Source of the DNA: Neisseria musculi
Lineage (GTDB): Bacteria > Pseudomonadota > Gammaproteobacteria > Burkholderiales > Neisseriaceae
Assembly: GCF_014297595.2 (NCBI RefSeq)
Contig: NZ_CP060414.2
Span: 2,728,001-2,792,000 of the forward strand
Direction of reading: 5' to 3'
DNA length: 64,000 nt
Shown: piece after piece, positions 1 through 8,124 of the stretch
How positions within the stretch are numbered: position 1 is the first letter of the stretch
Layout of the letters: each line of letters starts with the position of its first letter
Notes under the pieces: generated by a model
What the model saw: the letters and a program-made list of their open reading frames with translations, nothing else
Told to the model about the DNA's origin: nothing
Databases searched by the model: none
Position numbers and translations under genes: made by a program

Positions 1-39
1 AGGTTGCAACAAACCGCAATACAATCAAGGAGAAATATC

Positions 40-1233
40 ATGCCCTCAAATTCTAACCGCCGCAATGCGCTGATCGGCGCGGCTTTCTTAATGGCCACTT
101 CGGCCATCGGCCCGGGTTTTCTCACCCAAACCGCCACATTCACGCAAAGCCTGCTGGCCAGCTTCGGCTTTGTGATTCTGGTTTCCATCCTGCTCGACAT
201 CGGCGCGCAGTTGAATATCTGGCGCATCATCGCCGTGTCGGAACAATATGCGCAGGATATTGCCAACCGCGTGTTTCCCGGTGCGGGTTATTTTCTCGCC
301 TTGCTGATTGTGATGGGCGGGCTGGCATTCAATATCGGCAATATCGGCGGTGCGGGGCTGGGCATCAATATTCTCACCGGGCTTTCGCCCGAAACGGGCG
401 CGATGGTCAGCGGCGGCATCGCCGTGGGCATTTTTCTGTTCCGCGAAGCGGGCAGGGCGATGGATAAGTTTGCGCAGATAATGGGCTTTATCATGATTGC
501 GCTCACGCTCTATGTGGCCTGGCGCGCTTCGCCGCCGCTGGGCGAGGCCGCGCTGCGCACGTTTGTGCCCGAAAAACTCGATGCCGTGGCCATCGTTACG
601 CTGGTGGGCGGCACGGTGGGCGGCTACATCACCTTTGCCGGTGCACACCGCCTGCTCGATGCCGGCGTGAAGGGCAGGGATGCGCTGCCCGAAGTAAACA
701 AAAGCTCGGTGTCGGCCATTCTGATTGCCTCGGTGATGCGGGTGGTGCTGTTTTTGGCCGTGTTGGGCGTGGTGTCGCAAGGTGTGGCGCTCGACCCGCA
801 AAACCCGGCGGCAACGCCTTTTCAGTATGCGGCCGGCCACGCCGGGCTGTTGATTTTCGGTGTGGTGATTTGGGCGGCTTCGATTACATCGGTAATCGGC
901 GCGGCCTACACTTCGGTGTCGTTTATTGCCGGCTTGAGTCCGTCTATCGAGAAAAACAAAAACAGATGGATTATCGGCTTTATTTTGATTTCCACGCTGG
1001 TGTTGGCCACGGTGGGCCGCCCCGCACAGGTTTTGGTGTTGGTGGGCACGCTCAACGGCCTGATTCTGCCGATTTCGCTCGGCCTGATTCTGCTGGCCGC
1101 CTACCGCGCCGATATTGTCGGCACCTACCGCCACCCGAAATGGATGACCGCCGCCGGCATCGTGGTGGTGGTGCTGATGGCGGTGTTGAGCGCCATCACG
1201 CTGGTGCGGTATATCGGCGGCCTGGCCGGTTGA
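40..1233 (+). CDS. NRAMP-related divalent metal/Mg transporter-like membrane protein
   Basis: This is a 397-residue, very hydrophobic protein with about 11 predicted membrane segments. The segment GPGFLTQTATFT (residues about 24-35) stands where classical NRAMP proteins carry the DPGN metal-binding turn, and GGTVGGYITF replaces the usual TM6 MPH region. It therefore belongs to the NRAMP-related branch (B. subtilis YcsG-like), whose substrate is uncertain. I chose the ATG at 40 because AAGGAG lies 7 bases upstream; an in-frame start at 4 has no visible ribosome site. YcsG-like genes often sit next to 5-oxoprolinase (pxp) genes, so the missing upstream neighbour may be of that kind; this is inference only. 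Transport of manganese by this protein should not be assumed, because the MntH metal ligands are absent. Confidence 0.85.
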   Translation: MPSNSNRRNALIGAAFLMATSAIGPGFLTQTATFTQSLLASFGFVILVSILLDIGAQLNIWRIIAVSEQYAQDIANRVFPGAGYFLALLIVMGGLAFNIGNIGGAGLGINILTGLSPETGAMVSGGIAVGIFLFREAGRAMDKFAQIMGFIMIALTLYVAWRASPPLGEAALRTFVPEKLDAVAIVTLVGGTVGGYITFAGAHRLLDAGVKGRDALPEVNKSSVSAILIASVMRVVLFLAVLGVVSQGVALDPQNPAATPFQYAAGHAGLLIFGVVIWAASITSVIGAAYTSVSFIAGLSPSIEKNKNRWIIGFILISTLVLATVGRPAQVLVLVGTLNGLILPISLGLILLAAYRADIVGTYRHPKWMTAAGIVVVVLMAVLSAITLVRYIGGLAG

Positions 1234-1262
1234 AACCGCCGCCCCGGGCAGGATTGCCGGCA

Positions 1263-1790
1263 CCACAGGCCGTTTGAAACACAGGCCGTCTGAAAAAAGT
1301 TTCAGACGGCCTTTCGGCTGGGCAATGCCGATTCGCCGCTGCCTTGCCCGCAACCCCGATTGTTTGGTCAAACCATATTGCACCAAGCCCTCGCTGCTTT
1401 GCCGGCCGCATTGTGCCGGCTATATCAACAGCCCCGCCGCTTTGCCGCCATACGGCGTTTGGGTTGGTGGCAATGCGGCGGATTGCGCGCGGCTTGGAAT
1501 GAAACACAGGCCGTCTGAAAAAAGTTTCAGACGGCCTTTCGGCTGGGCAATGCCGCCCTTTGCTTTACCCGGCCGCACTGCGCCAGGCTCCCGATGCTTT
1601 GGCTGCCGCATGGGGCGGGTGGTGCCGTAATGTTTGCCGCGTGGAGTAAATAATTTGTTTGAAATTGGTTCAACCGGGTCGAGCCGCAGGGGTTTGGTTG
1701 GCGGTGTGGAATGAAATTGAGGCCGTCTGAAAAAGTTTTCAGACGGCCTTTCGGCTGGTTAATGCCGCCTTGCCGCTGCCTTGCCCGCAA
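1263..1790. repeat. Three degenerate tandem units, each with a DUS hairpin
   Basis: Three inverted AG-DUS pairs (1283-1312, 1508-1537, 1720-1749) are each preceded by a similar GAAACACAGG/GAAATTGAGG stretch and followed by TTTCGGCTGGGCAATGCCG or a close variant. Spacing is 225 and 212 bases. Units 1 and 3 stay alike for roughly 65 bases past the hairpin, including the shared GCTGCCTTGCCCGCAA. No credible gene lies between 1234 and 1980. The hairpins can act as terminators for the upstream gene. Confidence 0.75.
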
Positions 1791-1980
1791 TCTCAGTTGT
1801 TTTGCCAAACCATATTGCGCCGGCCGTCTCCCGTATCCTTGCCAAATTGTTGTGCCCGGCCGTTTTGCCCGCGCAGAGGGGGATTCTGCGGCACTTTTAA
1901 AAAAAGCCGTTTTGCCCCACAATACCGTTTCGGCCGCCCGGCGGGGCGGTAATGTTTTATAAAACAATAAGGCAAACATT

Positions 1981-2823
1981 ATGTGCCAACTGCTCGGCAT
2001 GAACTGCAACACCCCTACCGACATCGTGTTTTCATTCGAAGGCTTCCGCCGGCGCGGCGGGCTCACCGACCACCACGCCGACGGTTTCGGCATCGGCTTT
2101 TTCGAAGGCCGGGGCGTGCGCCTGTTTCATGACGACAAACCCAGCGCCGATTCGCCGGTGGCCGATTTGGTGAAGGCCTATCAAATCAAATCGGAAAACG
2201 TGGTTGCCCATATCCGCAAAGCCACGCAGGGGCAGACTTCGCTGGCCAACACCCACCCGTTTATGCGCGAAATGTGGGGCGGATACTGGCTGTTTGCCCA
2301 CAACGGCCATCTGAAAAACTTTGCTCCCGAACAGGGCGGTTTTTACCGCGCGGTGGGCAGCACCGATTCGGAGCGCGCGTTCTGCCATATTTTAGAACAA
2401 TTGCGCCGCCGCTTTTGCGAGCGGCCTGATGAACATGCCCTGTTTGACGCGGTGGCGGATTTAACCGCCGCCATCCGCACACACGGGCTGTTTAATTTTG
2501 TGATGTCTGACGGCGAATATCTGTTTGCCCACGCCAGCACGCTTTTGCACTATATCGTGCGCAAAGCCCCGTTTGGCGAGGCACACCTGATTGACGATGA
2601 TGTGAAGGTTGATTTTGCCGCCGTTACCACTCCCAACGACAAAGTGGCCGTGATTGCCACCCTGCCGCTCACCGGCAACGAAATCTGGCAGCAGTTGGCC
2701 GTAAACGAGCTCGTGATGTTCCGCCGGGGCGATATTGTGCGCCGCCGCCTGCCTGAAAATCCCGTGTATATGCCGGTGGAAGAAGGCTTGGCTGTTGCCC
2801 GTGCGGCCGGCGTGAGCGTTTGA
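1981..2823 (+). CDS. Class II glutamine amidotransferase, YafJ family
   Basis: This is a 280-residue cytoplasmic enzyme that begins MCQLLGMNC. Cys2 is the expected N-terminal nucleophile after removal of Met1. The glutaminase-domain signatures DGFGIGFFEG, HIRKATQG and NTHPF followed by FAHNGHL (about residues 95-105) are all present. The family hydrolyses glutamine and has the Ntn fold, but this subgroup (E. coli YafJ) lacks a fused acceptor domain and its physiological substrate is not established. Its length matches the family. An AATAAGG stretch precedes the ATG. It stands alone between the DUS repeats and a DUS terminator, so it is probably monocistronic. Confidence 0.85.
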   Translation: MCQLLGMNCNTPTDIVFSFEGFRRRGGLTDHHADGFGIGFFEGRGVRLFHDDKPSADSPVADLVKAYQIKSENVVAHIRKATQGQTSLANTHPFMREMWGGYWLFAHNGHLKNFAPEQGGFYRAVGSTDSERAFCHILEQLRRRFCERPDEHALFDAVADLTAAIRTHGLFNFVMSDGEYLFAHASTLLHYIVRKAPFGEAHLIDDDVKVDFAAVTTPNDKVAVIATLPLTGNEIWQQLAVNELVMFRRGDIVRRRLPENPVYMPVEEGLAVARAAGVSV

Positions 2824-2997
2824 AGCACGCCCCGGTTTAAAATTTTGAAACCGTTTGCAAAGGCCGATACCTTTGCAAAAAAATCTTAATGCCGTCTGCA
2901 ATGCTTCAGCCCCGCCATTGGTTTCGCAAGCCCGCTGTGCGGGAATGGCGATGGTTGGATATTTCAGACGGCCTGAATGAATTTTGAAAAGGCCTCT

Positions 2998-3030
2998 GGC
3001 CGTCTGAAAATCTGTTCAGACGGCCTTTTT
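2998..3030 (+). terminator. DUS-pair terminator
   Basis: GGCCGTCTGAA and TTCAGACGGCC are separated by a short loop and followed by TTTTT, downstream of the amidotransferase gene. Confidence 0.7.
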
Positions 3031-3259
3031 GCCGGGCGGCACAGCCCGCAGGGGCAATATGGCGGATCTGCTTTTTTTGGCGGCGGCGGAGCCGGTTTTG
3101 TGCAGCCTGCTTTGCCCGCAGTTTGCCGCCTTGTGCCGGAAATGAAGCCGGTTTGCGGCAGCCGCCGGCAATACAGCCCCTGGCAAAGCGGCCGCAACCC
3201 GCATGATGCCTGCGCCCGGCGTATACCGATAATTAAAAAGCATATGCAATATTGATTTA

Positions 3260-3979
3260 GGGGCTGTCCTAGATAACTAGAACAAATCCTGCTTTACTAA
3301 TTGTTTTAAAATAGAAATTTGAAATTTTATCTCACTGTTGTTAAAACGCCATTCACACTCTTTCAAATACAGTTCAAAATGCTCTTTGGGAATGCCGTTA
3401 AACTTGCGTAAATGGCGTTTTGCTTGGTTCCAAAAGTTCTCAATTCCGTTAATGTGATTTTGTCGCTCAGCAAAATGTGTGCTGTGATTGATCCGAAAAT
3501 GTGAAAATTCGCTCACATCAAGAACGTCATAACTTTTGTAACAATCGGTATAAACAATGCTGTCAGGCTTCACTTGCTCGCGGATAATTGGCAATAAAGT
3601 CGCAGTTTGTGTATTGGGTACGGCAACGGTGTAAACCTTACCATTACGCTTCAAAAGCCCGAATACAGCCACTTTGCCAGCCGCACCGCGACCACGTTTG
3701 CCTTTGCGTTGTCCGCCAAAATAGCTTTCATCAACTTCTACTTCACCATCAAGCATTTCCAGATGCGGGCTGTTGTGATAGATAAGTAAGCGCAAACGGT
3801 GGAAGTAATAGGCAGCGGTATTTTTATTGACGCTAACTAATTGCGCCGCTGTGCGGGCGGTAACACCTGCAACAAATAGTTCAATCAGTTTGTTTTGCTT
3901 GTACTGACTTAAACGACTTTTTCTCATAGGGATTATTCTAACCTGAAGTTAAATTTCCCTAGTTATCTAGTACAGCCCC
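3260..3979 (-). mobile_element. IS1016-type element (IS1595 family), copy 1
   Basis: This is a complete 720-base element. The terminal inverted repeats begin GGGGCTGT(C/A)CTAGATAACTAG at both ends. The 8-base target duplication TTGATTTA is present at 3252-3259 and 3980-3987. It is almost identical to the copy at 43545-44264, which lies in the opposite orientation. Confidence 0.95.
3277..3927 (-). CDS. IS1595-family (IS1016 group) transposase
   Basis: This is a 216-residue transposase of the ISXO2-like DDE type. An N-terminal helix-turn-helix (about residues 10-45) recognises the element ends. EVEVDESYFGGQRKGKRGRG carries the first catalytic Asp/Glu region, YTDCYKSYD the second Asp, and HINGIENFWNQAKRHL the terminal His-Asn-Glu region. 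No stops or frameshifts are visible, so the copy looks competent. It differs from the second copy at one residue that I could see: Leu here and Ser there, in KQ(L/S)VKQDLF. Confidence 0.93.
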   Translation of the reverse strand: MRKSRLSQYKQNKLIELFVAGVTARTAAQLVSVNKNTAAYYFHRLRLLIYHNSPHLEMLDGEVEVDESYFGGQRKGKRGRGAAGKVAVFGLLKRNGKVYTVAVPNTQTATLLPIIREQVKPDSIVYTDCYKSYDVLDVSEFSHFRINHSTHFAERQNHINGIENFWNQAKRHLRKFNGIPKEHFELYLKECEWRFNNSEIKFQISILKQLVKQDLF

Positions 3980-4008
3980 TTGATTTATGCATTACAAAAT
4001 AGTAAGAT
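3980..4008 (+). promoter_or_regulatory. Sigma-70-like promoter abutting the IS1016-type element
   Basis: TTGATT (3980-3985), a 17-base spacer and TAAGAT (4003-4008) lie upstream of the lipoprotein gene. The -35 hexamer is made entirely of the target-site duplication right at the IS edge, so everything upstream of -35 is IS sequence. Confidence 0.5.
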
Positions 4009-4075
4009 AACATTATGGTTGAGCCAAAAGGCGGCTGCTTTGAGGCTTTCCTGTAAACTTTTTTAGGAGACTGGA

Positions 4076-4807
4076 ATGATGAGCAAAAAATACATTAACC
4101 TGCCTGCCTTGGCTGTTTTCTCTGCTTTGGCTTTAGCCGCTTGCGGCGGCGGAGGCGGCGGCAGCCCCGACACCGGCAGCACGCCCACCCCGCCTTCCGC
4201 CGCCAACCCCGGTGCCGGCTCTCCGGGAGTCGGCCAAAACACCGTGGGCGGCGTGCAGTATATCTCGGGCGCCACCACCAACGATTTGAAAAAATTGGTT
4301 GTAAACGGCCAAACCATCGACCTCTTCCCGGCGTTCCCCAACAGCAGCATCACCATAGGCCCTGCCGGCATATTTAACTACAACGGCGAAATCACCGGCG
4401 GCTCCGCGCTCACCCGTTTCGGCAACCGTACAATTAACGGCCAAACCGTAGTGTTCGCCCAAGGCACCGAGCCCACCGCCAATATGCCGCAAAGCGGCAC
4501 CGCCACCTATGACGGCAGAGCCGTGTACGGCATGAACGGCAAATACACCACCGCAACTTCCAAAGCCCTGGTGGATTTTGCCGCGAAAAAAATCGATGTT
4601 ACCCTTTCAGGCATTGAAAAACACGAAGCCTTCACCGCCCCTGCATCACTGAAATTCGGCGGCAGCATCAGCGGCAATACTTTCAGCGGCACCCAAAACG
4701 GCGTGGAAACCAAAGGCGCTTTCTACGGCAATAACGCCGCCTATGTTACCGGCACGTTCCGTAACACTGCCGATAACGCTAACGGCGCATTCGGCGGCGC
4801 ACGCTGA
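4076..4807 (+). CDS. Surface lipoprotein with TbpB/FHbp-type beta-barrel domain (Slam-type)
   Basis: This 243-residue protein has a lipoprotein signal peptide with the lipobox ALAAC (Cys about 23). A Gly/Ser/Pro-rich tether of about 35 residues follows. The C-terminal half carries an eight-strand barrel pattern ending in GAFGGAR, the hallmark of the lipoprotein-5/TbpB C-lobe family. Such proteins (TbpB, FHbp, HpuA, NHBA) are flipped to the outer surface by Slam translocons and usually bind host or nutrient proteins; the ligand here cannot be told. The ATG pair at 4076/4079 follows AGGAGACTGG. The IS insertion 97 bases upstream has replaced any upstream control region. No slam gene is seen in this window. 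Confidence 0.75.
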   Translation: MMSKKYINLPALAVFSALALAACGGGGGGSPDTGSTPTPPSAANPGAGSPGVGQNTVGGVQYISGATTNDLKKLVVNGQTIDLFPAFPNSSITIGPAGIFNYNGEITGGSALTRFGNRTINGQTVVFAQGTEPTANMPQSGTATYDGRAVYGMNGKYTTATSKALVDFAAKKIDVTLSGIEKHEAFTAPASLKFGGSISGNTFSGTQNGVETKGAFYGNNAAYVTGTFRNTADNANGAFGGAR

Positions 4808-4842
4808 GTTTGCGGCGCAAAGCCTAATGCCTCAACCGAATC

Positions 4843-4873
4843 AGGCCGTCTGAAATTTTCAGACGGTTTTTTT
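4843..4873 (+). terminator. DUS-pair terminator
   Basis: AGGCCGTCTGAA pairs with TTCAGACGG and is followed by seven T, just after the lipoprotein gene. Confidence 0.75.
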
Positions 4874-5022
4874 AACAGATTCGCCAAAAGTTTTTTCAAG
4901 CATATTATTTTTAAGCATATTTTTCAGACAGACTCTATTTTTCCAACACACTCTCCGGGCGGCTTCCCCGCTTTTGCGCGGCGGCAGGCGGCAGTATTAA
5001 CGGGTGAAGCCGTCTGAACGTT

Positions 5023-6330
5023 TCAGACGGCCTGATGGTTGCCCGGTTCTGCATCTGTTGGAATGCGGTAGAAATCAAATGGAAAGGGTTGGCCGTTTTG
5101 CGGTTGGGCGGAGCCGCTGGCAAACATATAGTGCGAATAGATATAGGCCAGCGTGAGCAGGGCGCAGCCGGCAACCCAGTTTAAGCCGAGACCGGAAATG
5201 CCGCTCTCCAACACGCCTGAAAACCAGCCGATCAGCCCCAGTTTGTTGAGAAAAGTGGCCATCATCACCAGCGCGGCAAACCAAACCACGGTGTCCCATG
5301 CGCTTTTTTCTTTCAGCACGTCGTCCCAAGTGAGCACGCCGGTGAGCAGCAGCAGGCTCAGGCCGATAAAGGTGGTGGTGGCGGCATCCATTTCGGCCGC
5401 CTTGCCGAAAATCATGGCAGGAATACCTGCCCACAATATCAGCAGCAGCCCGAAAATGCCGAGCATAATCCATTCGTGGCGGCTCATTGCCCCCATTTCC
5501 CTGAGCTTTTGTTTGGCCAGTTCGGTGGCGTTGGGGGTGTGTTTGATCTCGGGCGTGTAGAGCCAAAACAGTATCAGCGGCATCAGAATCATCGCCACCA
5601 TCCCCGGCACCACCATAGCGGCAAACCAAGTGCCCCAAGTGAGCGAAATCTCCGAGCCGGTGGCCTCGGCAATCAGTTTCACCACCAGCGGGTTGGGCGC
5701 GGTGGCGGTGATAAACAGCATACACGAAATAATATTGGCATGATAATTCACCAGCGCCAAATATTTGCCGATGCGGCCTTCGGTGCCGTTTTCAGGCTCG
5801 GAATCGAAGCTGGAGGCAATCGCGCGCATCACCGGGTGCACAATCGCGCCGCCGCGTGCAGTGTTGCTGGGTGTAACCGGCGCCAGCAGCAGATCGGAAA
5901 TCACCAGGCTGTAGGCCACCCCGAGGGTGCGTTTGCCCCAGATGGCGATAAACATATAGCCGAAGCGGGTGCCCAAGCCCGTTTTGAGCAGGCCGCGCGA
6001 AATCATAATCGCCACGCCTATCATCCAAATAAGCGGGTTGTTGAGACTGCTTAACGCATCTTTGGCGGCCTGTGCAGCGGGTTTGGCAACAGCTTTGCCG
6101 GTTTCGGGGTCCACTTCCGGCACGGTGATGCCGGTGAGCGCAACCAGCGTGATGGCAATCACCGCCACCGCCCCGATGGGCATGGCTTTGCCGATAATGG
6201 CGGCCACAATGCCCACAAACAGTGCCAGCAGGTGCCACGCCTGCACCGACACGCCGTCCGGCACGGGTACCAGCCACACGGCCAAAGCCAATGCCAGCGC
6301 AACCAGCGTGGGAATCGGTTTGAAGCCCAT
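5023..6330 (-). pseudogene. DASS/SLC13-type dicarboxylate transporter, C-terminally truncated
   Basis: The 435 residues match the divalent anion:sodium symporter family (2-oxoglutarate/malate/C4-dicarboxylate type). The first SNT signature is clear in PVTPSNTARGGAI, with membrane helices throughout. After YIYSHYMFAS the similarity stops abruptly, and the protein ends in an unrelated hydrophilic tail whose stop codon (GCC GTC TGA) lies inside a DUS. Family members usually run another 60-80 residues, with the second SNT-like re-entrant loop that helps form the substrate site. I therefore regard it as a deletion derivative, probably inactive. The start at 6330 has AGGAG 8-9 bases upstream; an ATG at 6339 is also in frame. 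It follows the fumarate-reductase-like genes on the same strand, which suggests an ancestral C4-dicarboxylate uptake role. Confidence 0.75.
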
Positions 6331-6815
6331 AATCAACATCTCCTTTCAAGGTATCGGAAAACATAACGGAAACTTTGTCTGCGCCGTGCGCAGGCCGGGC
6401 AGCAAACAGCAGGCGCATTTTCGGCTTTCGAGTTCGGTTTTCAGACGGCCGCGTTTTCAGGCCGTCTGAAACACGTTTTTCAGGTTTCAGATGCAGCGGT
6501 TTCGGCCGTCTGAAAGTATTTTGAAAACAAACGGCCGCTTGACGTTTTAATTTTTACCCGCTCGCTGCGTCCGTTGCAGTTTGACCGTATCTGCCATATT
6601 TCTGCGCAACCGTAAAAATTTGCCGCCCGCCCCGCCGGCCAAACGGCGGCTGCCCCGTTCGGCTCGGCTTTCAGACGGCCTGCGTTGTGGTTTCGGGCAA
6701 GCGGTTTGCAGCCGTCTGAAACGTGTCCGTCCCTTTGGTTTTGGGTGCTTTGGATGTTGCGGCGCAGCGGCTCTTGGCCGTCTGAAAAGCCTGTCGTTGC
6801 TTGCCCGCACAGCCT
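6331..6815. other. DUS-rich intergenic stretch, no gene seen
   Basis: Several AG-DUS or core DUS copies lie here in both orientations (around 6446, 6459, 6506, 6671, 6710 and 6778). Open frames in this stretch have no family resemblance and are read as shadow. Confidence 0.6.
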
Positions 6816-8066
6816 TTATTGTGTTTCTGCTGCCAGGCCGTATTCTTGCGGAAAGGTGCGCATCGAGCTTTGTGTTACCGTTACCGCGCCGTCTATCAGA
6901 GCGCAGCGGCCGCTGCCGGGCAGCAGACGGCACAGGCTTTGCAGGGCGCGAAGGTCGTCTTCGGTGCTTACGCCGCTGTCGATGCGGTTGAGCAGGCGGG
7001 CAATCTGGAAGGTGCCGCCTTTACACGGCGGGCATTGACCGCACGAATTGGTGGCGAAAAATTCCACATATTCGGCCACTTTGCGCACCACGCTGGTGCC
7101 TTCGGAAATCACAATCATCGCGCCCGTGCCCAAGCTGGAGAGGCGCGCGCGTACCGATGCGAAATCGAGCGGCACATCCAAATCGGCAGCGGTCAGCAGG
7201 GTGTTGGAGGGGCCGCCGGTAAACACGGCCTTGAAGGCGCGGCCTTCGAGCATTCCGCCGCCGTGTATGAAAACCAGCTCGTGCAGGGTGGTGCCCATCG
7301 GCAGTTCGTAAAGGCCGGGGTTGAGCACGTCGCCCGAGAGTGAATAGAGTTTGGTGCCGGAGGCTTCACCGATGCCCAGGCTGCGGTACCACTCTGCGCC
7401 GTTGCGCAGAATATGCGGCACATTGGCGAAGGTTTCGGTGTTGTTGATCAGCGTGGGCCGGCCGTTTACCCCGCTCTCGGCGGGATAGGGCGGTTTGCGG
7501 CGCGGAAACGGAAAGCCGCCGTCAAGCCAGGAAACCACGGCGGTTTCTTCGCCGCCGATGTAGCGCCCCGAGGTTTCGACCAGTTTCAAATGCACGGGTT
7601 TGCCGAGAAAGGCTTCCAGCCTGCCCATCAGGCCGCTGCCCTGCCATTCTTTGATTGCGGCGGCAACGGCGGCAACGGATTCGGTTTGGTGCGGGTTGAT
7701 ATACAGCACCACATGGTTGGCGCCTACAGCGGCTGCGGCAACCAGCATGCCTTCAATCACTTGGTGGGGGGTGTGCGAGAGCAGGTAGCGGTCTTTGAAG
7801 GTGCCCGGTTCGTCTTCGTTGCCGTTGCACACAATGTATTTGTCGCCGCCGTTGCCTGCGGCGGCTGCGGCTTCCCATTTGCGCCAGGAAGGAAAACCGG
7901 CGCCGCCCATGCCGGCAAGATTGGCATCGCGCAAGGTGTCGATAATGCGGCCTGTGTCTGCCAGAGCCGCCAGCAGCCCTTCGCCGCCTCCCGCTTGAAT
8001 CCACGCCTGCAAGTCGGCACCCACCGAACGCGAAGGGTGCATCAATAAGGTGTTGGCTGCGTTCAT
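6816..8066 (-). CDS. NuoF-like NADH-binding flavoprotein (FMN, 4Fe-4S)
   Basis: This 416-residue protein resembles the NADH-binding subunit of complex I and of soluble hydrogenases (NuoF/HoxF). Visible features are GGAGFPSWRKWE (residues about 54-65, NADH/FMN loop), NGNEDEPGTFKDR (FMN site), YIGGEETA, and the N3 cluster motif SCGQCPPCKGG with a further Cys about 40 residues on in SLCRLL. The soluble protein would take electrons from NADH. The start at 8066 has AGGAG 8 bases upstream. A second in-frame ATG at 8132 also has AGGAG and overlaps the stop of the preceding flavoprotein (ATGAGTGA), which would add 22 DUS-encoded residues. It is the third gene of a co-directional set with the flavoprotein and Fe-S protein, implying one complex. 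Other complex I genes are absent, so this is not a nuo operon. Confidence 0.8.
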   Translation of the reverse strand: MNAANTLLMHPSRSVGADLQAWIQAGGGEGLLAALADTGRIIDTLRDANLAGMGGAGFPSWRKWEAAAAAGNGGDKYIVCNGNEDEPGTFKDRYLLSHTPHQVIEGMLVAAAAVGANHVVLYINPHQTESVAAVAAAIKEWQGSGLMGRLEAFLGKPVHLKLVETSGRYIGGEETAVVSWLDGGFPFPRRKPPYPAESGVNGRPTLINNTETFANVPHILRNGAEWYRSLGIGEASGTKLYSLSGDVLNPGLYELPMGTTLHELVFIHGGGMLEGRAFKAVFTGGPSNTLLTAADLDVPLDFASVRARLSSLGTGAMIVISEGTSVVRKVAEYVEFFATNSCGQCPPCKGGTFQIARLLNRIDSGVSTEDDLRALQSLCRLLPGSGRCALIDGAVTVTQSSMRTFPQEYGLAAETQ

Positions 8067-8124
8067 TTTCCGCTCTCCTGAAGTCGAACCGCTTTTTGAA
8101 AGGCCGTCTGAAACGGTGTTGGCT

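Noticed and set aside
88..1386. 432-codon minus-strand frame opposite the NRAMP-like gene
   Set aside because: His/Arg/Gln-rich antisense translation typical of GC-rich shadow; the plus-strand transporter has clear membrane helices and a ribosome site.
6547..6933. 128-codon ORF in the DUS-rich stretch
   Set aside because: Arg/Pro-rich translation of DUS-laden sequence overlapping the 3' end of the NuoF-like gene; no similarity.
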